DNA of 40,455 bases from NCBI RefSeq assembly GCF_000759795.1, contig NZ_BBMZ01000006.1:1-40455 (forward strand), written 5' to 3'. The stretch is from Pseudescherichia vulneris NBRC 102420. Its GTDB lineage: Bacteria > Pseudomonadota > Gammaproteobacteria > Enterobacterales > Enterobacteriaceae. The translations under genes were made by a program, and so were the position numbers. Under the pieces are notes generated by a model that did no database searches, was not told the origin of the DNA, and worked only from the letters and a program-made list of their open reading frames with translations. Each line of letters starts with the position of its first letter. The first letter of the stretch is position 1. Shown one piece after another: positions 6,306-12,939 of the stretch.

Positions 6306-6950
6306 TTATTCGGCGATTCTTGCGCTCTGCACTATCACAAAATCAACGTATGATTCGATCTTAGCTTTCTCACCTTCAGGTAACAATGCGTAGCGAGGGC
6401 GGTCATAGTTGATGACGGTTGCGTCACCAGGGGGGATCAGCATTTCGTAGGCCCGGCGACCGAACGCCCGGGCGATGGCTTCGAGATTGGCAATGGTGAT
6501 GCTCACCTCGTTACGCAGCATGCGGTTAATGCTCGCCTGGCTGACGCCTGAGGCATCTGCTACGCGCTGCTGCGATGACAGCTCGCGGTTCTGGCCCATC
6601 CATAATTTCAGGTTATGCGCTGCCACCAGGCCGATCTCTGACGTGTCGACGGTATCGCGCACATCAGCCTGTAGCGCCAGGTAGTGATCCACGTCCAGCC
6701 AGTTGCGTGGCTTGTTGCCGACGGCTTCTATCTTGCGTGCTGACGCATCACCAATATTCTTCTTTCCCGACGTCCAGCGGCTGACCAGGTTAGGCTCAGT
6801 TCCCATTCTTTCCGCCAGGCGAGACTGCACGCCGTTAAACTCACGGTCGATCAGGTCTTTTAAATTGTCGCGACGAATATCATGGATGCTTTTCATTGCA
6901 GGAAAATTTTCTCTTATATGAATGATTTGATGATTCTCATTATCGCGCAT
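6306..6950 (-). CDS. CI-like repressor with two HTH domains and no peptidase domain
   Basis: The 214-residue product carries two XRE-type helix-turn-helix domains in tandem. Domain one is about residues 30-85 (SRLAERMGTEPNLVSRWTSG). Domain two is about 108-172 (QQRVADASGVSQASINRMLR, then TIANLEAIARAFGRRAYEML). A short helical C-terminus follows (LLPEGEKAKIESYVDFVIVQ). No S24/LexA catalytic domain is visible, so self-cleavage after DNA damage is not expected. It is divergent from a Cro-like gene across a three-operator region, the classic place of a prophage repressor. The start is uncertain. ATG 6950 abuts operator 6951-6965 directly, perhaps leaderless like lambda cI. ATG 6896 would give 196 residues and keep both domains. 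It probably silences the dispersed operators. Confidence 0.88.
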   Translation of the reverse strand: MRDNENHQIIHIRENFPAMKSIHDIRRDNLKDLIDREFNGVQSRLAERMGTEPNLVSRWTSGKKNIGDASARKIEAVGNKPRNWLDVDHYLALQADVRDTVDTSEIGLVAAHNLKLWMGQNRELSSQQRVADASGVSQASINRMLRNEVSITIANLEAIARAFGRRAYEMLIPPGDATVINYDRPRYALLPEGEKAKIESYVDFVIVQSARIAE

Positions 6951-7018
6951 TTACCCCAGAGGTAAATGAACCTTTCAGGTAACATTCCTTGATTTTTATT
7001 ACCGATTGGGTGAATATT
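6951..7018. promoter_or_regulatory. immunity operator region with three dyads and rightward promoter
   Basis: Three copies of the dyad lie between the divergent repressor and Cro-like genes: TTACCccagaGGTAA (6951-6965, perfect), GAACCtttcaGGTAA (6968-6982, two mismatches) and TTACCgattgGGTGA (6999-7013, one mismatch). A rightward promoter TTGATT (6989-6994) with AATATT (7013-7018) spans the third dyad. This parallels the three-site right operator of lambdoid phages, with graded site quality. The promoter for the repressor gene is not clear. Confidence 0.85.
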
Positions 7019-7049
7019 TATTATCTGAAATAAATATCAGGCAATAGCT

Positions 7050-7280
7050 ATGAGCGAGAACGCACAGTTTGATTTTAAAAAGGCCTGGCTGGCTCTGACG
7101 CCGGATGAGCGCGAGCGGTTTGCAGTAGAGGCCGGAACCACCGCCCATTACATCCAGACGCACCTGACCGGAAAGCGTAAGATGCCCGGCAAACGCGTGA
7201 TGGACGGGCTTTACAAGGCATCACGCGCCCGTAAATGGGTACGCACCAAGCCCGAGTTAGTCACCTTTTTCTACTCCTGA
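7050..7280 (+). CDS. Cro-like repressor
   Basis: A 76-residue protein is transcribed divergently from the repressor. Its middle (LTPDERERFAVEAGTTAHYI, then HLTGKRKMPGKRVMDGLYKA) is a helix-turn-helix of the Cro/YdaS type, in which a plasmid- or phage-like recognition helix follows TTAHYI. Length, position and an adjacent terminator at 7291 all fit a Cro-type early repressor that turns off the repressor promoter during lytic growth. A recognisable Shine-Dalgarno site is weak (CAGGCAATAGCT). It is probably the first and only gene of the immediate rightward transcript. Confidence 0.85.
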   Translation: MSENAQFDFKKAWLALTPDERERFAVEAGTTAHYIQTHLTGKRKMPGKRVMDGLYKASRARKWVRTKPELVTFFYS

Positions 7281-7290
7281 TCTCACCTCC

Positions 7291-7312
7291 GACCGCCGCC
7301 TGGCGGTCTTTT
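7291..7312 (+). terminator. terminator after the Cro-like gene
   Basis: GACCGCC (7291-7297) pairs with GGCGGTC (7302-7308) over four bases, followed by TTTT. It separates the cro transcript from the next unit. Confidence 0.85.
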
Positions 7313-7338
7313 CATATCTATTCGTACCGTTAAGGTAA
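7312..7338 (+). promoter_or_regulatory. operator dyad next to a copy of the left-end repeat
   Basis: GTACCgttaaGGTAA (7324-7338) has one mismatch to the operator consensus. It abuts TCATATCTATTC (7312-7323), which repeats 12 bases of the 17-bp repeat at the left end. A possible promoter downstream is TTGATC (7351 region) with GAAAAT 17 bp later. The unit starting at 7420 would be controlled from here. Confidence 0.6.
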
Positions 7339-7419
7339 TAAATATCCATTTATGGTTGATCTTTTTTCGCTGTGAGTCGAAAATAGCCGATATCAATAGC
7401 AAAAAGTGAGGTCGCCAAC

Positions 7420-7614
7420 GTGCAAATCATCACCCGTATGCAGGCCGCCAAAGACGGCCTGAACAAATACAACACCGGCAAGCCTTGTCGGCATGGCCAC
7501 CATTCCCCGCGCTACGTGCTTAACGGTACGTGCGTGCAGTGCGCGCTGGAAAGCGCCAACAAACACCGTAACGAGTTCTCCGAAGCGCTCAGGGCAGCCC
7601 AGGGGGCAGCATGA
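7420..7614 (+). CDS. small putative zinc-binding protein (64 aa)
   Basis: The GTG start at 7420 has GTGAGG upstream; an in-frame ATG at 7438 is an alternative. Residues 22-42 contain PCRHGHHSPRYVLNGTCVQC, that is Cys-x-His-Gly-His followed by Cys-x2-Cys. This small treble-clef-like pattern also occurs at the N-terminus of phage HNH proteins, but no HNH catalytic residues follow. It probably binds zinc and nucleic acid. It overlaps the cytosine methylase start by four bases (ATGA), so it is co-translated with it. Confidence 0.65.
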   Translation: MQIITRMQAAKDGLNKYNTGKPCRHGHHSPRYVLNGTCVQCALESANKHRNEFSEALRAAQGAA

Positions 7615-8636
7615 AGCCCGCCGCGTACTACAACGAGTTCGATCCATACGCCGCCCAGTGGTTGCGGAATCTAATCGCCGGCGGTCACATCGCGCCGGGT
7701 GAAGTTGACGAAAGGAGTATTGAAGATGTCGCACCTGACGACCTGCGAGGATTTACCCAGTGCCACTTTTTCGCCGGGATCGGAGGATGGTCTCACGCCC
7801 TGCGCGTTGCCGGATGGCCCGACGATAAACCAGTGTGGACCGGCTCCTGCCCGTGCCAGCCTTTCTCCTCGGCAGGCAAAGGCGATGGGTTTGATGACGC
7901 GCGCCACCTCTGGCCAGATTTTGCCTGGCTCATCGGCGAGCGAAAGCCTGTCGCGGTCTTTGGCGAGCAGGTTGCAGCTGGTAACGCAAACGTCTGGTTC
8001 GACCTTGTACAGTCAGACATGGAAAGAATGGACTACGCCTTCGGGCTTGTCCCGTTTACGTCAGCGGGCATCGGTGCGCCGCACATCCGGGAGCGAGCTT
8101 ACTGGGTGGCCGACGCCTACAACCGAAGCCACGGTAAGAGAGAAACGCTACGCCCAGGGAGGAATGCCGTTCTCAATGGCTGCCGCTCTGACACACTGGC
8201 CGACGCCCACTTGCAACGTGAATCCTCAGCCGGAAACACCCCGGGGGTTACAGAATATCGCGGGCGCAGTGAAGTTAGCGGGCTGGACAACTCCAACCAC
8301 CCGAGACTGGAAGGACACGGCGGGCATGACTGCGCAGCGGGAAGGCCGGGACAGGATGGATCAGTTGCCGAGGCAGGCATACACCTGCGGCCCCTTGAGG
8401 TTAACGGTTTTTGGCGTGATGCAGACTGGCTCTTTTGTCGGGATGGAAAATGGCGTCCAGTTGAACCCGGCACATTCCCGCTGGTTGATGGGTTTCCCAA
8501 AGGCATGGGACACGGTAAGTCCTCACCACGAGCACTGGCAGGCCGTAACCGAGTCGGCAGGCTCAGAGGCTACGGAAACGCCATAAACGTATACGCCGCT
8601 GCCGCATTCATTCGCGCTTATATGGAGGTGATCTGA
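7611..8636 (+). CDS. C5-cytosine DNA methyltransferase
   Basis: This 341-residue protein has the ordered C5-methylase motifs: FAGIGGW (I, residues 54-60), PCQPFS with catalytic Cys (IV, 81-86), GEQV in place of ENV (VI, 118-121), HIRERAYW (VIII, 158-165) and GYGNAINVYAAAAFI (X, near 320-334). It methylates cytosine in DNA using S-adenosylmethionine, probably against host restriction. The region between motifs VIII and X, where target recognition lies, is low in family-like sequence and is overlapped by a second gene in another frame. The start overlaps the upstream small gene (ATGA), and the stop overlaps the replication gene (TGATG). Confidence 0.9.
   Translation: MKPAAYYNEFDPYAAQWLRNLIAGGHIAPGEVDERSIEDVAPDDLRGFTQCHFFAGIGGWSHALRVAGWPDDKPVWTGSCPCQPFSSAGKGDGFDDARHLWPDFAWLIGERKPVAVFGEQVAAGNANVWFDLVQSDMERMDYAFGLVPFTSAGIGAPHIRERAYWVADAYNRSHGKRETLRPGRNAVLNGCRSDTLADAHLQRESSAGNTPGVTEYRGRSEVSGLDNSNHPRLEGHGGHDCAAGRPGQDGSVAEAGIHLRPLEVNGFWRDADWLFCRDGKWRPVEPGTFPLVDGFPKGMGHGKSSPRALAGRNRVGRLRGYGNAINVYAAAAFIRAYMEVI
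7726..8586 (+). CDS. second protein encoded inside the methylase gene in another frame
   Basis: A 286-residue frame lies entirely inside the methylase gene. Its ATG at 7726 has AAAGGAG at ideal spacing. The product has repeated GWPTPT-type blocks (127-132, 157-162, GWTTPTTRDWKD at 186-197) and a C-terminal QLNPAHSRWLMGFPKAW (245-261). These blocks are familiar from phage proteins encoded with cytosine methylases, which argues that this frame is translated and conserved. I know no proven function. It could be a methylase partner, a specificity factor or a nuclease-like accessory protein. Its first 110 residues look less conserved, because the methylase motifs dominate that part of the DNA. Confidence 0.7.
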   Translation: MSHLTTCEDLPSATFSPGSEDGLTPCALPDGPTINQCGPAPARASLSPRQAKAMGLMTRATSGQILPGSSASESLSRSLASRLQLVTQTSGSTLYSQTWKEWTTPSGLSRLRQRASVRRTSGSELTGWPTPTTEATVREKRYAQGGMPFSMAAALTHWPTPTCNVNPQPETPRGLQNIAGAVKLAGWTTPTTRDWKDTAGMTAQREGRDRMDQLPRQAYTCGPLRLTVFGVMQTGSFVGMENGVQLNPAHSRWLMGFPKAWDTVSPHHEHWQAVTESAGSEATETP

Positions 8637-9457
8637 TGGCCGGTGACTGGATAAAAATGCGTGCTGACCTGCACACGCATCCGAAAGTTGTCCGCATGGC
8701 GTCCGCATTGAAAGCGGACAGGCTTCGGATAGTTGGCGGACTACATTCCGCATGGTGTCTTTTCGACGTCCATTCTGTGGATGGTTTACTCGAAGGATAT
8801 GACGCAGACACGCTCGACGACTTGATCGGATTTCCCGGATTTGCACGGGCGATGATTGCCGTTGGCTGGCTCGAAGAAAACGACAGCAACCTAGTAATGC
8901 CGCGCTTTGAGGCCCATAACGGGCAGTCAGCGAAGCGCCGCGCACAGGATGCAGACAGGAAGAGAAACGTCCGCAAAATGTCCGCTTCTGATGCGGACAA
9001 AAAGCAGACCAGAGAAGAGAAGAGAAGAGAAGATCTAAAAGATAAACCCCACTCTAAGCCATCTGTGGATAATCCGCATGTGGATAACATTGATGGTGGA
9101 GAAGGAGAACACGATCCCGGCGCGAACAATTCGGTACTCGACGGCTACGTCCCACCAGGGGGCCTGGGTGCTATCGGAAAGTTCACCATGCACGAAGGAT
9201 GGAAACCGGATCCGGACATCCTCCGGCAAGCTTCACTGTGGGGCATATCGCTGACAGGCGAAATAACGAAGCAGGAGCTGGCTCAGTTCGTTTCTTACTG
9301 GCAAGCCGAGGGTAAGGCATACCATCACACGCAATGGCAGCAGAAGCTCGTACAGAGCGTTAAAACGGTAAGGTCGAAAACAAGCAAACCGGAACGACGG
9401 GATATCATGGCTGTATCGGAACCAGATAGCGAGATCCCACCGGGTTTTTGGGGCTGA
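8636..9457 (+). CDS. phage replication protein with DnaT-like C-terminal domain
   Basis: The 273-residue protein starts MAGDWIKMRADLHTHPKVVR, as many phage replication initiators and helicase-loader partners do. A charged linker follows (DADRKRNVRK and TREEKRREDLKD, about residues 100-150). The C-terminal segment FTMHEGWKPDPDILRQASLW, then GEITKQELAQFVSYWQAEGK and HHTQWQQKLVQSVK matches the DnaT single-strand-binding domain. It should help load the host helicase at the phage origin. No separate phage helicase or DnaC-like loader is seen, so host DnaB loading by this protein is the simplest model. It ends just before a terminator and two operators. Confidence 0.82.
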   Translation: MAGDWIKMRADLHTHPKVVRMASALKADRLRIVGGLHSAWCLFDVHSVDGLLEGYDADTLDDLIGFPGFARAMIAVGWLEENDSNLVMPRFEAHNGQSAKRRAQDADRKRNVRKMSASDADKKQTREEKRREDLKDKPHSKPSVDNPHVDNIDGGEGEHDPGANNSVLDGYVPPGGLGAIGKFTMHEGWKPDPDILRQASLWGISLTGEITKQELAQFVSYWQAEGKAYHHTQWQQKLVQSVKTVRSKTSKPERRDIMAVSEPDSEIPPGFWG

Positions 9458-9489
9458 CGGTAACAACCAGACCGAATCTGGCTTAACGA

Positions 9490-9509
9490 GCGCGGAAGCG
9501 CATTTTTTT
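9490..9509 (+). terminator. short terminator before the resolvase operators
   Basis: GCGC (9490-9493), GGAA loop and GCGC (9498-9501) are followed by ATTTTTTT. The stem is only four pairs but has a stable tetraloop and a good T tract. It ends the methylase/replication transcript ahead of the operators at 9522. Confidence 0.55.
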
Positions 9510-9511
9510 AC

Positions 9512-9554
9512 TTGCAAATTGTTACCTGTAAGGTAATTATTACCAGTGAGGTAA
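9512..9554 (+). promoter_or_regulatory. promoter with two tandem perfect operators
   Basis: TTACCtgtaaGGTAA (9522-9536) and TTACCagtgaGGTAA (9540-9554) are both perfect and 18 bp apart centre to centre. A promoter TTGCAA (9512-9517), 17-bp spacer, AATTAT (9535-9540) is threaded through them: the first dyad is in the spacer and the second starts at the end of the -10. The second dyad's GAGGTAA also serves as the ribosome site for the ATG at 9557. Confidence 0.8.
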
Positions 9555-9556
9555 AT

Positions 9557-10021
9557 ATGACGATGTGTGTAGGGATTGACCCCGGTTGCAGTGGTGCGCT
9601 GGTGCTCATGGGTTCCATGGGTAGCTACATCGATCACCTGAACATGCCAACCATCAAGGTCGGGACCAAGTCCAGGGTAAACGGCGCAGCAGTGGCCGCC
9701 TGGCTCAGGGATTACCAGATCGGGCACGCATACCTGGAGCAGGTCGGAGCTATGCCCGGCCAGGGCACCGCCAGCATGTTCACCTTCGGGCACGCCGCTG
9801 GCGTCATCGAGGGAATACTTCAGGGGCTGAACATCCCTTACACGCTGGTGACGCCGCAGGCCTGGAAGAAGTCCGCCGGGCTGATTGGCAGCGATAAGGA
9901 TGCAGCGCGCAGCCGGGCTATTCAGCTGTACCCGGAACTGCGGGCACTGGATGCAAAAGCCAAGGGCCAGGCTATCGCCGACGCTCTCCTGATAGCCAGA
10001 TACGGCGCAGGGCTGAAATGA
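9557..10021 (+). CDS. RuvC-like Holliday junction resolvase
   Basis: The start is ATG 9557 (MTMCVGIDPGCSGALVL); upstream codons of the longer open frame lie in the operator. The 154-residue protein has the RuvC RNase-H fold signature: first catalytic Asp in VGIDPG, a second acidic residue in YLEQVGAMPGQG, FTFGHAAGVIEGIL and TPQAWKK, and C-terminal Asp in AIADALLIARYG. It cuts branched DNA before packaging or during recombination, as RusA or Rap do in lambdoid phages. It is the first gene of an operon behind two tandem operators. Confidence 0.88.
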   Translation: MTMCVGIDPGCSGALVLMGSMGSYIDHLNMPTIKVGTKSRVNGAAVAAWLRDYQIGHAYLEQVGAMPGQGTASMFTFGHAAGVIEGILQGLNIPYTLVTPQAWKKSAGLIGSDKDAARSRAIQLYPELRALDAKAKGQAIADALLIARYGAGLK

Positions 10022-10077
10022 AGATCCTTTTTCATATCAATTAAATCAACAGCTTATACGGGTAACAAGGGGTAAAG

Positions 10078-10683
10078 ATGGAAAGCAAAACCAAAGAGTT
10101 AGTCAAGGCCGGGCATGAGCTGGTCGTGCTGCTGGGAAACCAGCACAGCATGATCGACGAGGCATCGCTGGTGCAGCGCCTGACCGCGCAGCTGGATATC
10201 ACTGCCGCGGCGCTGCGTGAGATGGCAAAGAAGCGTGATGACGAACATGCCGATGTGCTTGCCTGGGAAAAAACTATGTTCAAGGTCTGCGGCGAAGACG
10301 GTACAAAGTCTGTTGCCGCTAAGTTTGCCTCACTGGAAGCCAGGTGCGCGGAGCTGGCGGCGGAGAATGCAGCGCTGAAAACTCCCGCACACTGGTTGGC
10401 AGCAGCAGACATTGGCGACCAGGCTGCCGAGAACGCGGCGTTAACCGGTGCCAATGATGACGAGCAACTTCTTGCGGGAATGGTGGCCATTATGGAGTCA
10501 ATAACGACCCCCACTACCGACGCCTGGCAGCGCGAGCAGCGTGCGGTCGGTGCCGAATTAACAAAACAAAAAATCGAAAGCGCAATTAAAACCTGTTACC
10601 AGGATGAGCAGATCGGATTGATTGAGGCTGTTGATATTGCTAACTCATTCGCCGCCCAGCTGCGCAACGGGGAGGCTGTATGA
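10078..10683 (+). CDS. Ea22-like early protein with coiled coil
   Basis: The 201-residue protein is highly helical, with a coiled-coil stretch (ASLEARCAELAAENAALKT, about residues 83-101) and a C-terminal helix rich in charged residues ending IANSFAAQLRNGEAV. It resembles the variable Ea22/Ead-like proteins found in early right regions of enterobacterial phages, which have no known function. GGGGTAAAG precedes the ATG. It overlaps the next gene by four bases. There is no catalytic motif or membrane segment. The family call is by general architecture and context, not by a decisive motif. Confidence 0.6.
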   Translation: MESKTKELVKAGHELVVLLGNQHSMIDEASLVQRLTAQLDITAAALREMAKKRDDEHADVLAWEKTMFKVCGEDGTKSVAAKFASLEARCAELAAENAALKTPAHWLAAADIGDQAAENAALTGANDDEQLLAGMVAIMESITTPTTDAWQREQRAVGAELTKQKIESAIKTCYQDEQIGLIEAVDIANSFAAQLRNGEAV

Positions 10684-11192
10684 GCGACAAATACGCAGCG
10701 CTGAAACAGGCGGCTGAGAGCAATATTAATATCCTGGAAAACATCGCTGGATATGCTCCTGAAGACATAGATGGCGACACGGTAGAGCTTCGCTTCGAAG
10801 ACGAGAACGGCTGCGATACCGGTTGTGATGTGAGCATCGTAGCTCAGTGCCAGAGCGCGGCTGATGTTATGAAACTACTGCTGGCAGAGCGTGATGCTGA
10901 TAAGCGGCGGATCGCTGAGCTGGAGGCGCGGGAGGTGAAACTACCACCGCTGAGCGATGACCTGATAGCTATCCTAGGCCGTCCTAATTTCACGTGCGCG
11001 CATTTGGCAGAATTGATGCGCAAGGGTGGCGACGATATACGGCGTAAAGCAGAGCATGAACAGGCGGCTGTTATCTACTGGTTCCTCAGTCTTTATCTCG
11101 AGCATGGCAATAAGTGGGAAGCCGTTGCGAAAGCAGACATTCAGTCCCGTGTCGCCATGGCATCCGCCAGCCTGAAGATTGAGGGGGAATGA
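10680..11192 (+). CDS. Ead/Ea22-like family protein
   Basis: The 170-residue product begins MSDKYAALKQAAESN, the typical opening of Ead/Ea22-like phage proteins. An acidic segment (VELRFEDENGCDTGCDVSI) follows, then a coiled-coil block (LLAERDADKRRIAELEAREV) and a helical C-terminus (HEQAAVIYWFLSLYLEHGNK). It is overlapped ATGA-style by both neighbours. The role is unknown in this family. In lambda the corresponding non-essential region modulates the lysis/lysogeny outcome, but that cannot be transferred without more evidence. Confidence 0.65.
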   Translation: MSDKYAALKQAAESNINILENIAGYAPEDIDGDTVELRFEDENGCDTGCDVSIVAQCQSAADVMKLLLAERDADKRRIAELEAREVKLPPLSDDLIAILGRPNFTCAHLAELMRKGGDDIRRKAEHEQAAVIYWFLSLYLEHGNKWEAVAKADIQSRVAMASASLKIEGE

Positions 11193-11557
11193 GCATGGAG
11201 CGTGAGTATTTCGTTTTGAGCGTCAACCACACGGATCGGGGAAACCCATACATCGTCCTTTGGGCTGCTAATGACTCTGGTTACCGCGGGCGCGTTGAAA
11301 GCGCGGGGCGTTACACCGAAAGTCAGGTTATGTCGCAACTTGGCTATTACAACAATGGCTGCGATACAGTAGCGGTTCCCTGTGATGTGGCTGAGCCTCT
11401 AAGCCATGCCGTTAAGCCTGGATTCTTCGACACTGATGATGGCCGCTGGCTTCGCAATAACCGCGCTACATGGAGCGCATTGTTGGAAAACCTGATCGCA
11501 AAACCCAAGCACAATCCTCAGCCAGAATATCGCGGTGCGCCGCGCCGGAAGGACTAA
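11189..11557 (+). CDS. hypothetical early protein (122 aa)
   Basis: The frame starts at ATG 11189, overlapping the previous stop; an in-frame ATG two codons later is also possible. The 122 residues begin MSMEREYFVLSVNHTDRGNP and look like a small alpha/beta protein (YIVLWAANDSGYRGRVESAG). A loop FFDTDDGRWLRNNRATW and a basic proline-rich end (YRGAPRRKD) follow. No catalytic motif stands out. It occurs in a run of overlapping small early genes, all apparently one operon from the promoter at 9512. Confidence 0.65.
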   Translation: MSMEREYFVLSVNHTDRGNPYIVLWAANDSGYRGRVESAGRYTESQVMSQLGYYNNGCDTVAVPCDVAEPLSHAVKPGFFDTDDGRWLRNNRATWSALLENLIAKPKHNPQPEYRGAPRRKD

Positions 11558-11560
11558 CCC

Positions 11561-12028
11561 ATGACAATGAGCAAAGAAAGGCTGGAAGCAGTAGCGTCAG
11601 GCAGAAATTATACAGTCTCTACTGGTGATATTGAAAAAATGGCCCGTGAACTGCTGGAGCGCCGGGAGCGGGATAAGCAGGAGCCTGTAGCGTATATGGT
11701 TGGTGGTTACACCTTGCTACATGCCCATGATCCTAAAGTGGATGAGTATCTAAACAGGGCTACGCCGCTATACGCCGCGCCGCCAGCGCCGGATATCGGT
11801 GACGTCCGAGTAGGTCGACTGCCCACTATGAACCAGGATGAATACCCCGGCCTGGGTGATTGGTGGGTACAACTTCGCATAGGCGAGGATTCTGAAGAGG
11901 TATTAGCACGCGTCTATGGCGCTACGCCACAGGAGGCTAACAACCGGGCTGAAGCATTAGCCTGCCGCGCCGCCGCTCTCAATCAAACACACGCCAAGCA
12001 ACCAGCAAGCAACGGAGGCCAGTCATGA
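11561..12028 (+). CDS. hypothetical early protein with Ea22-type segments (155 aa)
   Basis: The protein starts MTMSKERLEAVASG and contains EKMARELLERRERDKQEPVA followed by TPLYAAPPAP (about residues 68-77). This linker combination is common in variable phage early proteins, where a helical N-terminus is joined to exchangeable C-terminal modules. The C-terminal half (DWWVQLRIGEDSEEVLARVY) is a distinct alpha/beta segment. The function is unknown. It overlaps the next gene by four bases. Confidence 0.62.
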   Translation: MTMSKERLEAVASGRNYTVSTGDIEKMARELLERRERDKQEPVAYMVGGYTLLHAHDPKVDEYLNRATPLYAAPPAPDIGDVRVGRLPTMNQDEYPGLGDWWVQLRIGEDSEEVLARVYGATPQEANNRAEALACRAAALNQTHAKQPASNGGQS

Positions 12029-12369
12029 GCGAATTCGACAGCAAGGCGCTCGACTTGGCACGCGAGGTGATGGGGCTGATCAGGCAGGAGCACATCGGCG
12101 GGGACGCCCAGCTAATCGCAAAAATTCAGCTCCTATTTGTGGAGGCGATGGAGTATGCCTCGCCTCAGTTGTTCGGTAATGCCGAACAACTCAACTCTCC
12201 GGCGGTTCCGGATTGTTGGGTAATTGTGCCGATTGATCCGACATGGAGCATGTTATCAGCAGATGGATGCAGCAAGCATCACGGTGGGCAGAAGTGTTCA
12301 CACCATGAAAACCGCAAGCGGATATGGCGAGCCATGCTAGCTGCCGCACCGAAGCAGGAGAGCTTATGA
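12025..12369 (+). CDS. hypothetical early protein (114 aa)
   Basis: The 114 residues begin MSEFDSKALDLAREVMGLIR, a helical start, followed by a variable middle and a Cys/His-rich stretch (CSKHHGGQKCSHHENRKRIW) that could bind a metal. The segment VPIDPTWSMLSADGC, then RIWRAMLAAAPK resembles the C-terminal part of several phage early proteins that are mosaically joined to different N-termini. It overlaps both neighbours in the ATGA style. The function is unknown. Confidence 0.6.
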   Translation: MSEFDSKALDLAREVMGLIRQEHIGGDAQLIAKIQLLFVEAMEYASPQLFGNAEQLNSPAVPDCWVIVPIDPTWSMLSADGCSKHHGGQKCSHHENRKRIWRAMLAAAPKQESL

Positions 12370-12569
12370 GCGCCGAACGCCTCGATTACCAATACAGGAG
12401 TCAGGAAGGGCAAACCCTGGAAGATAGTGCGATCATCGTCAGGTGGTGGGCTATGTACTACGACCGGCTTGGTCAGCCAACAGCAGCAAGCGATTGCAGA
12501 AGGGCTGCAGGGGACATTGAGCGCATAGCAGCTATGGCTGCAGCGCAGAAGCAGGAGGGTGAGCAATGA
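12366..12569 (+). CDS. small hypothetical early protein (67 aa)
   Basis: The start is taken as ATG 12366, which overlaps the previous stop; the longer open frame would overlap the preceding gene more deeply without a better ribosome site. The 67-residue product (MSAERLDYQYRSQEGQTLED...) is helical with several tryptophans and tyrosines (RWWAMYYDRLG) and ends in a charged tail. Function unknown. It is one of a chain of four consecutive four-base overlaps. Confidence 0.6.
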   Translation: MSAERLDYQYRSQEGQTLEDSAIIVRWWAMYYDRLGQPTAASDCRRAAGDIERIAAMAAAQKQEGEQ

Positions 12570-12817
12570 AGGTGAAAAAGTTTGGCACCGTCACAACGGA
12601 CGGAAGCGGTAATCTCTGCATCAGAAACTTCATGTTTTACCCAGAAAATGCTGAAGAAGCAGGTCTCGACCCGAATGATCCGGAGGTTATGCTTCCGGCT
12701 ATCGCAAATCACCTGCTTAAGATTGTGAAGCACGGAAAGATGGAGCTTACTGACTTTAGTGCGGAGCGGATTGTTTCTGGCGCCTTGCGAAAGGCAAAAG
12801 CTGGAGGGCTGAAGTGA
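12566..12817 (+). CDS. hypothetical early protein (83 aa)
   Basis: The 83-residue protein begins MKVKKFGTVTTDGSGNLCIR, with FYPENAEEAGLDPNDPEVML in the middle and a basic C-terminus (SGALRKAKAGGLK). GGAGGGTGAGCA lies before the ATG. No known domain is recognised. It looks like a small soluble alpha/beta protein. It overlaps the stop of the previous gene and shares its last base with the start of the 40-residue membrane gene. Confidence 0.6.
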   Translation: MKVKKFGTVTTDGSGNLCIRNFMFYPENAEEAGLDPNDPEVMLPAIANHLLKIVKHGKMELTDFSAERIVSGALRKAKAGGLK

Positions 12818-12939
12818 TGTCAAAGTGTGACGCTTTACTTTACGCAATGGTCATCGGCTTTGGCCTTGCTGCTGGAGTCAGGGTTTACATTGCCTGGGAG
12901 TCATTAATCAACCTGGTGTGGGGTGCTATTCGTGCCTAA
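12817..12939 (+). CDS. small membrane protein (40 aa)
   Basis: ATG at 12817 overlaps the previous stop (TGATG), and GGAGGG lies 11 bases upstream. The 40 residues (MSKCDALLYAMVIGFGLAAG...) form one membrane helix (about residues 6-21) and a second amphipathic segment (WESLINLVWGAIRA). It is in an unbroken operon, with its end overlapping the next gene by eight bases. Function unknown. The case rests on the start, the overlap and the hydrophobic pattern. Confidence 0.55.
   Translation: MSKCDALLYAMVIGFGLAAGVRVYIAWESLINLVWGAIRA

Noticed and set aside
6370..6383. TCACC-TTCA-GGTAA inside the repressor gene
   Set aside because: The spacer is four bases, not five, one half is mismatched, and it lies in coding sequence.
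10061..10075. Two GGTAA half-sites before the gene at 10078
   Set aside because: No TTACC partner at the right spacing; they look like part of the ribosome binding region.
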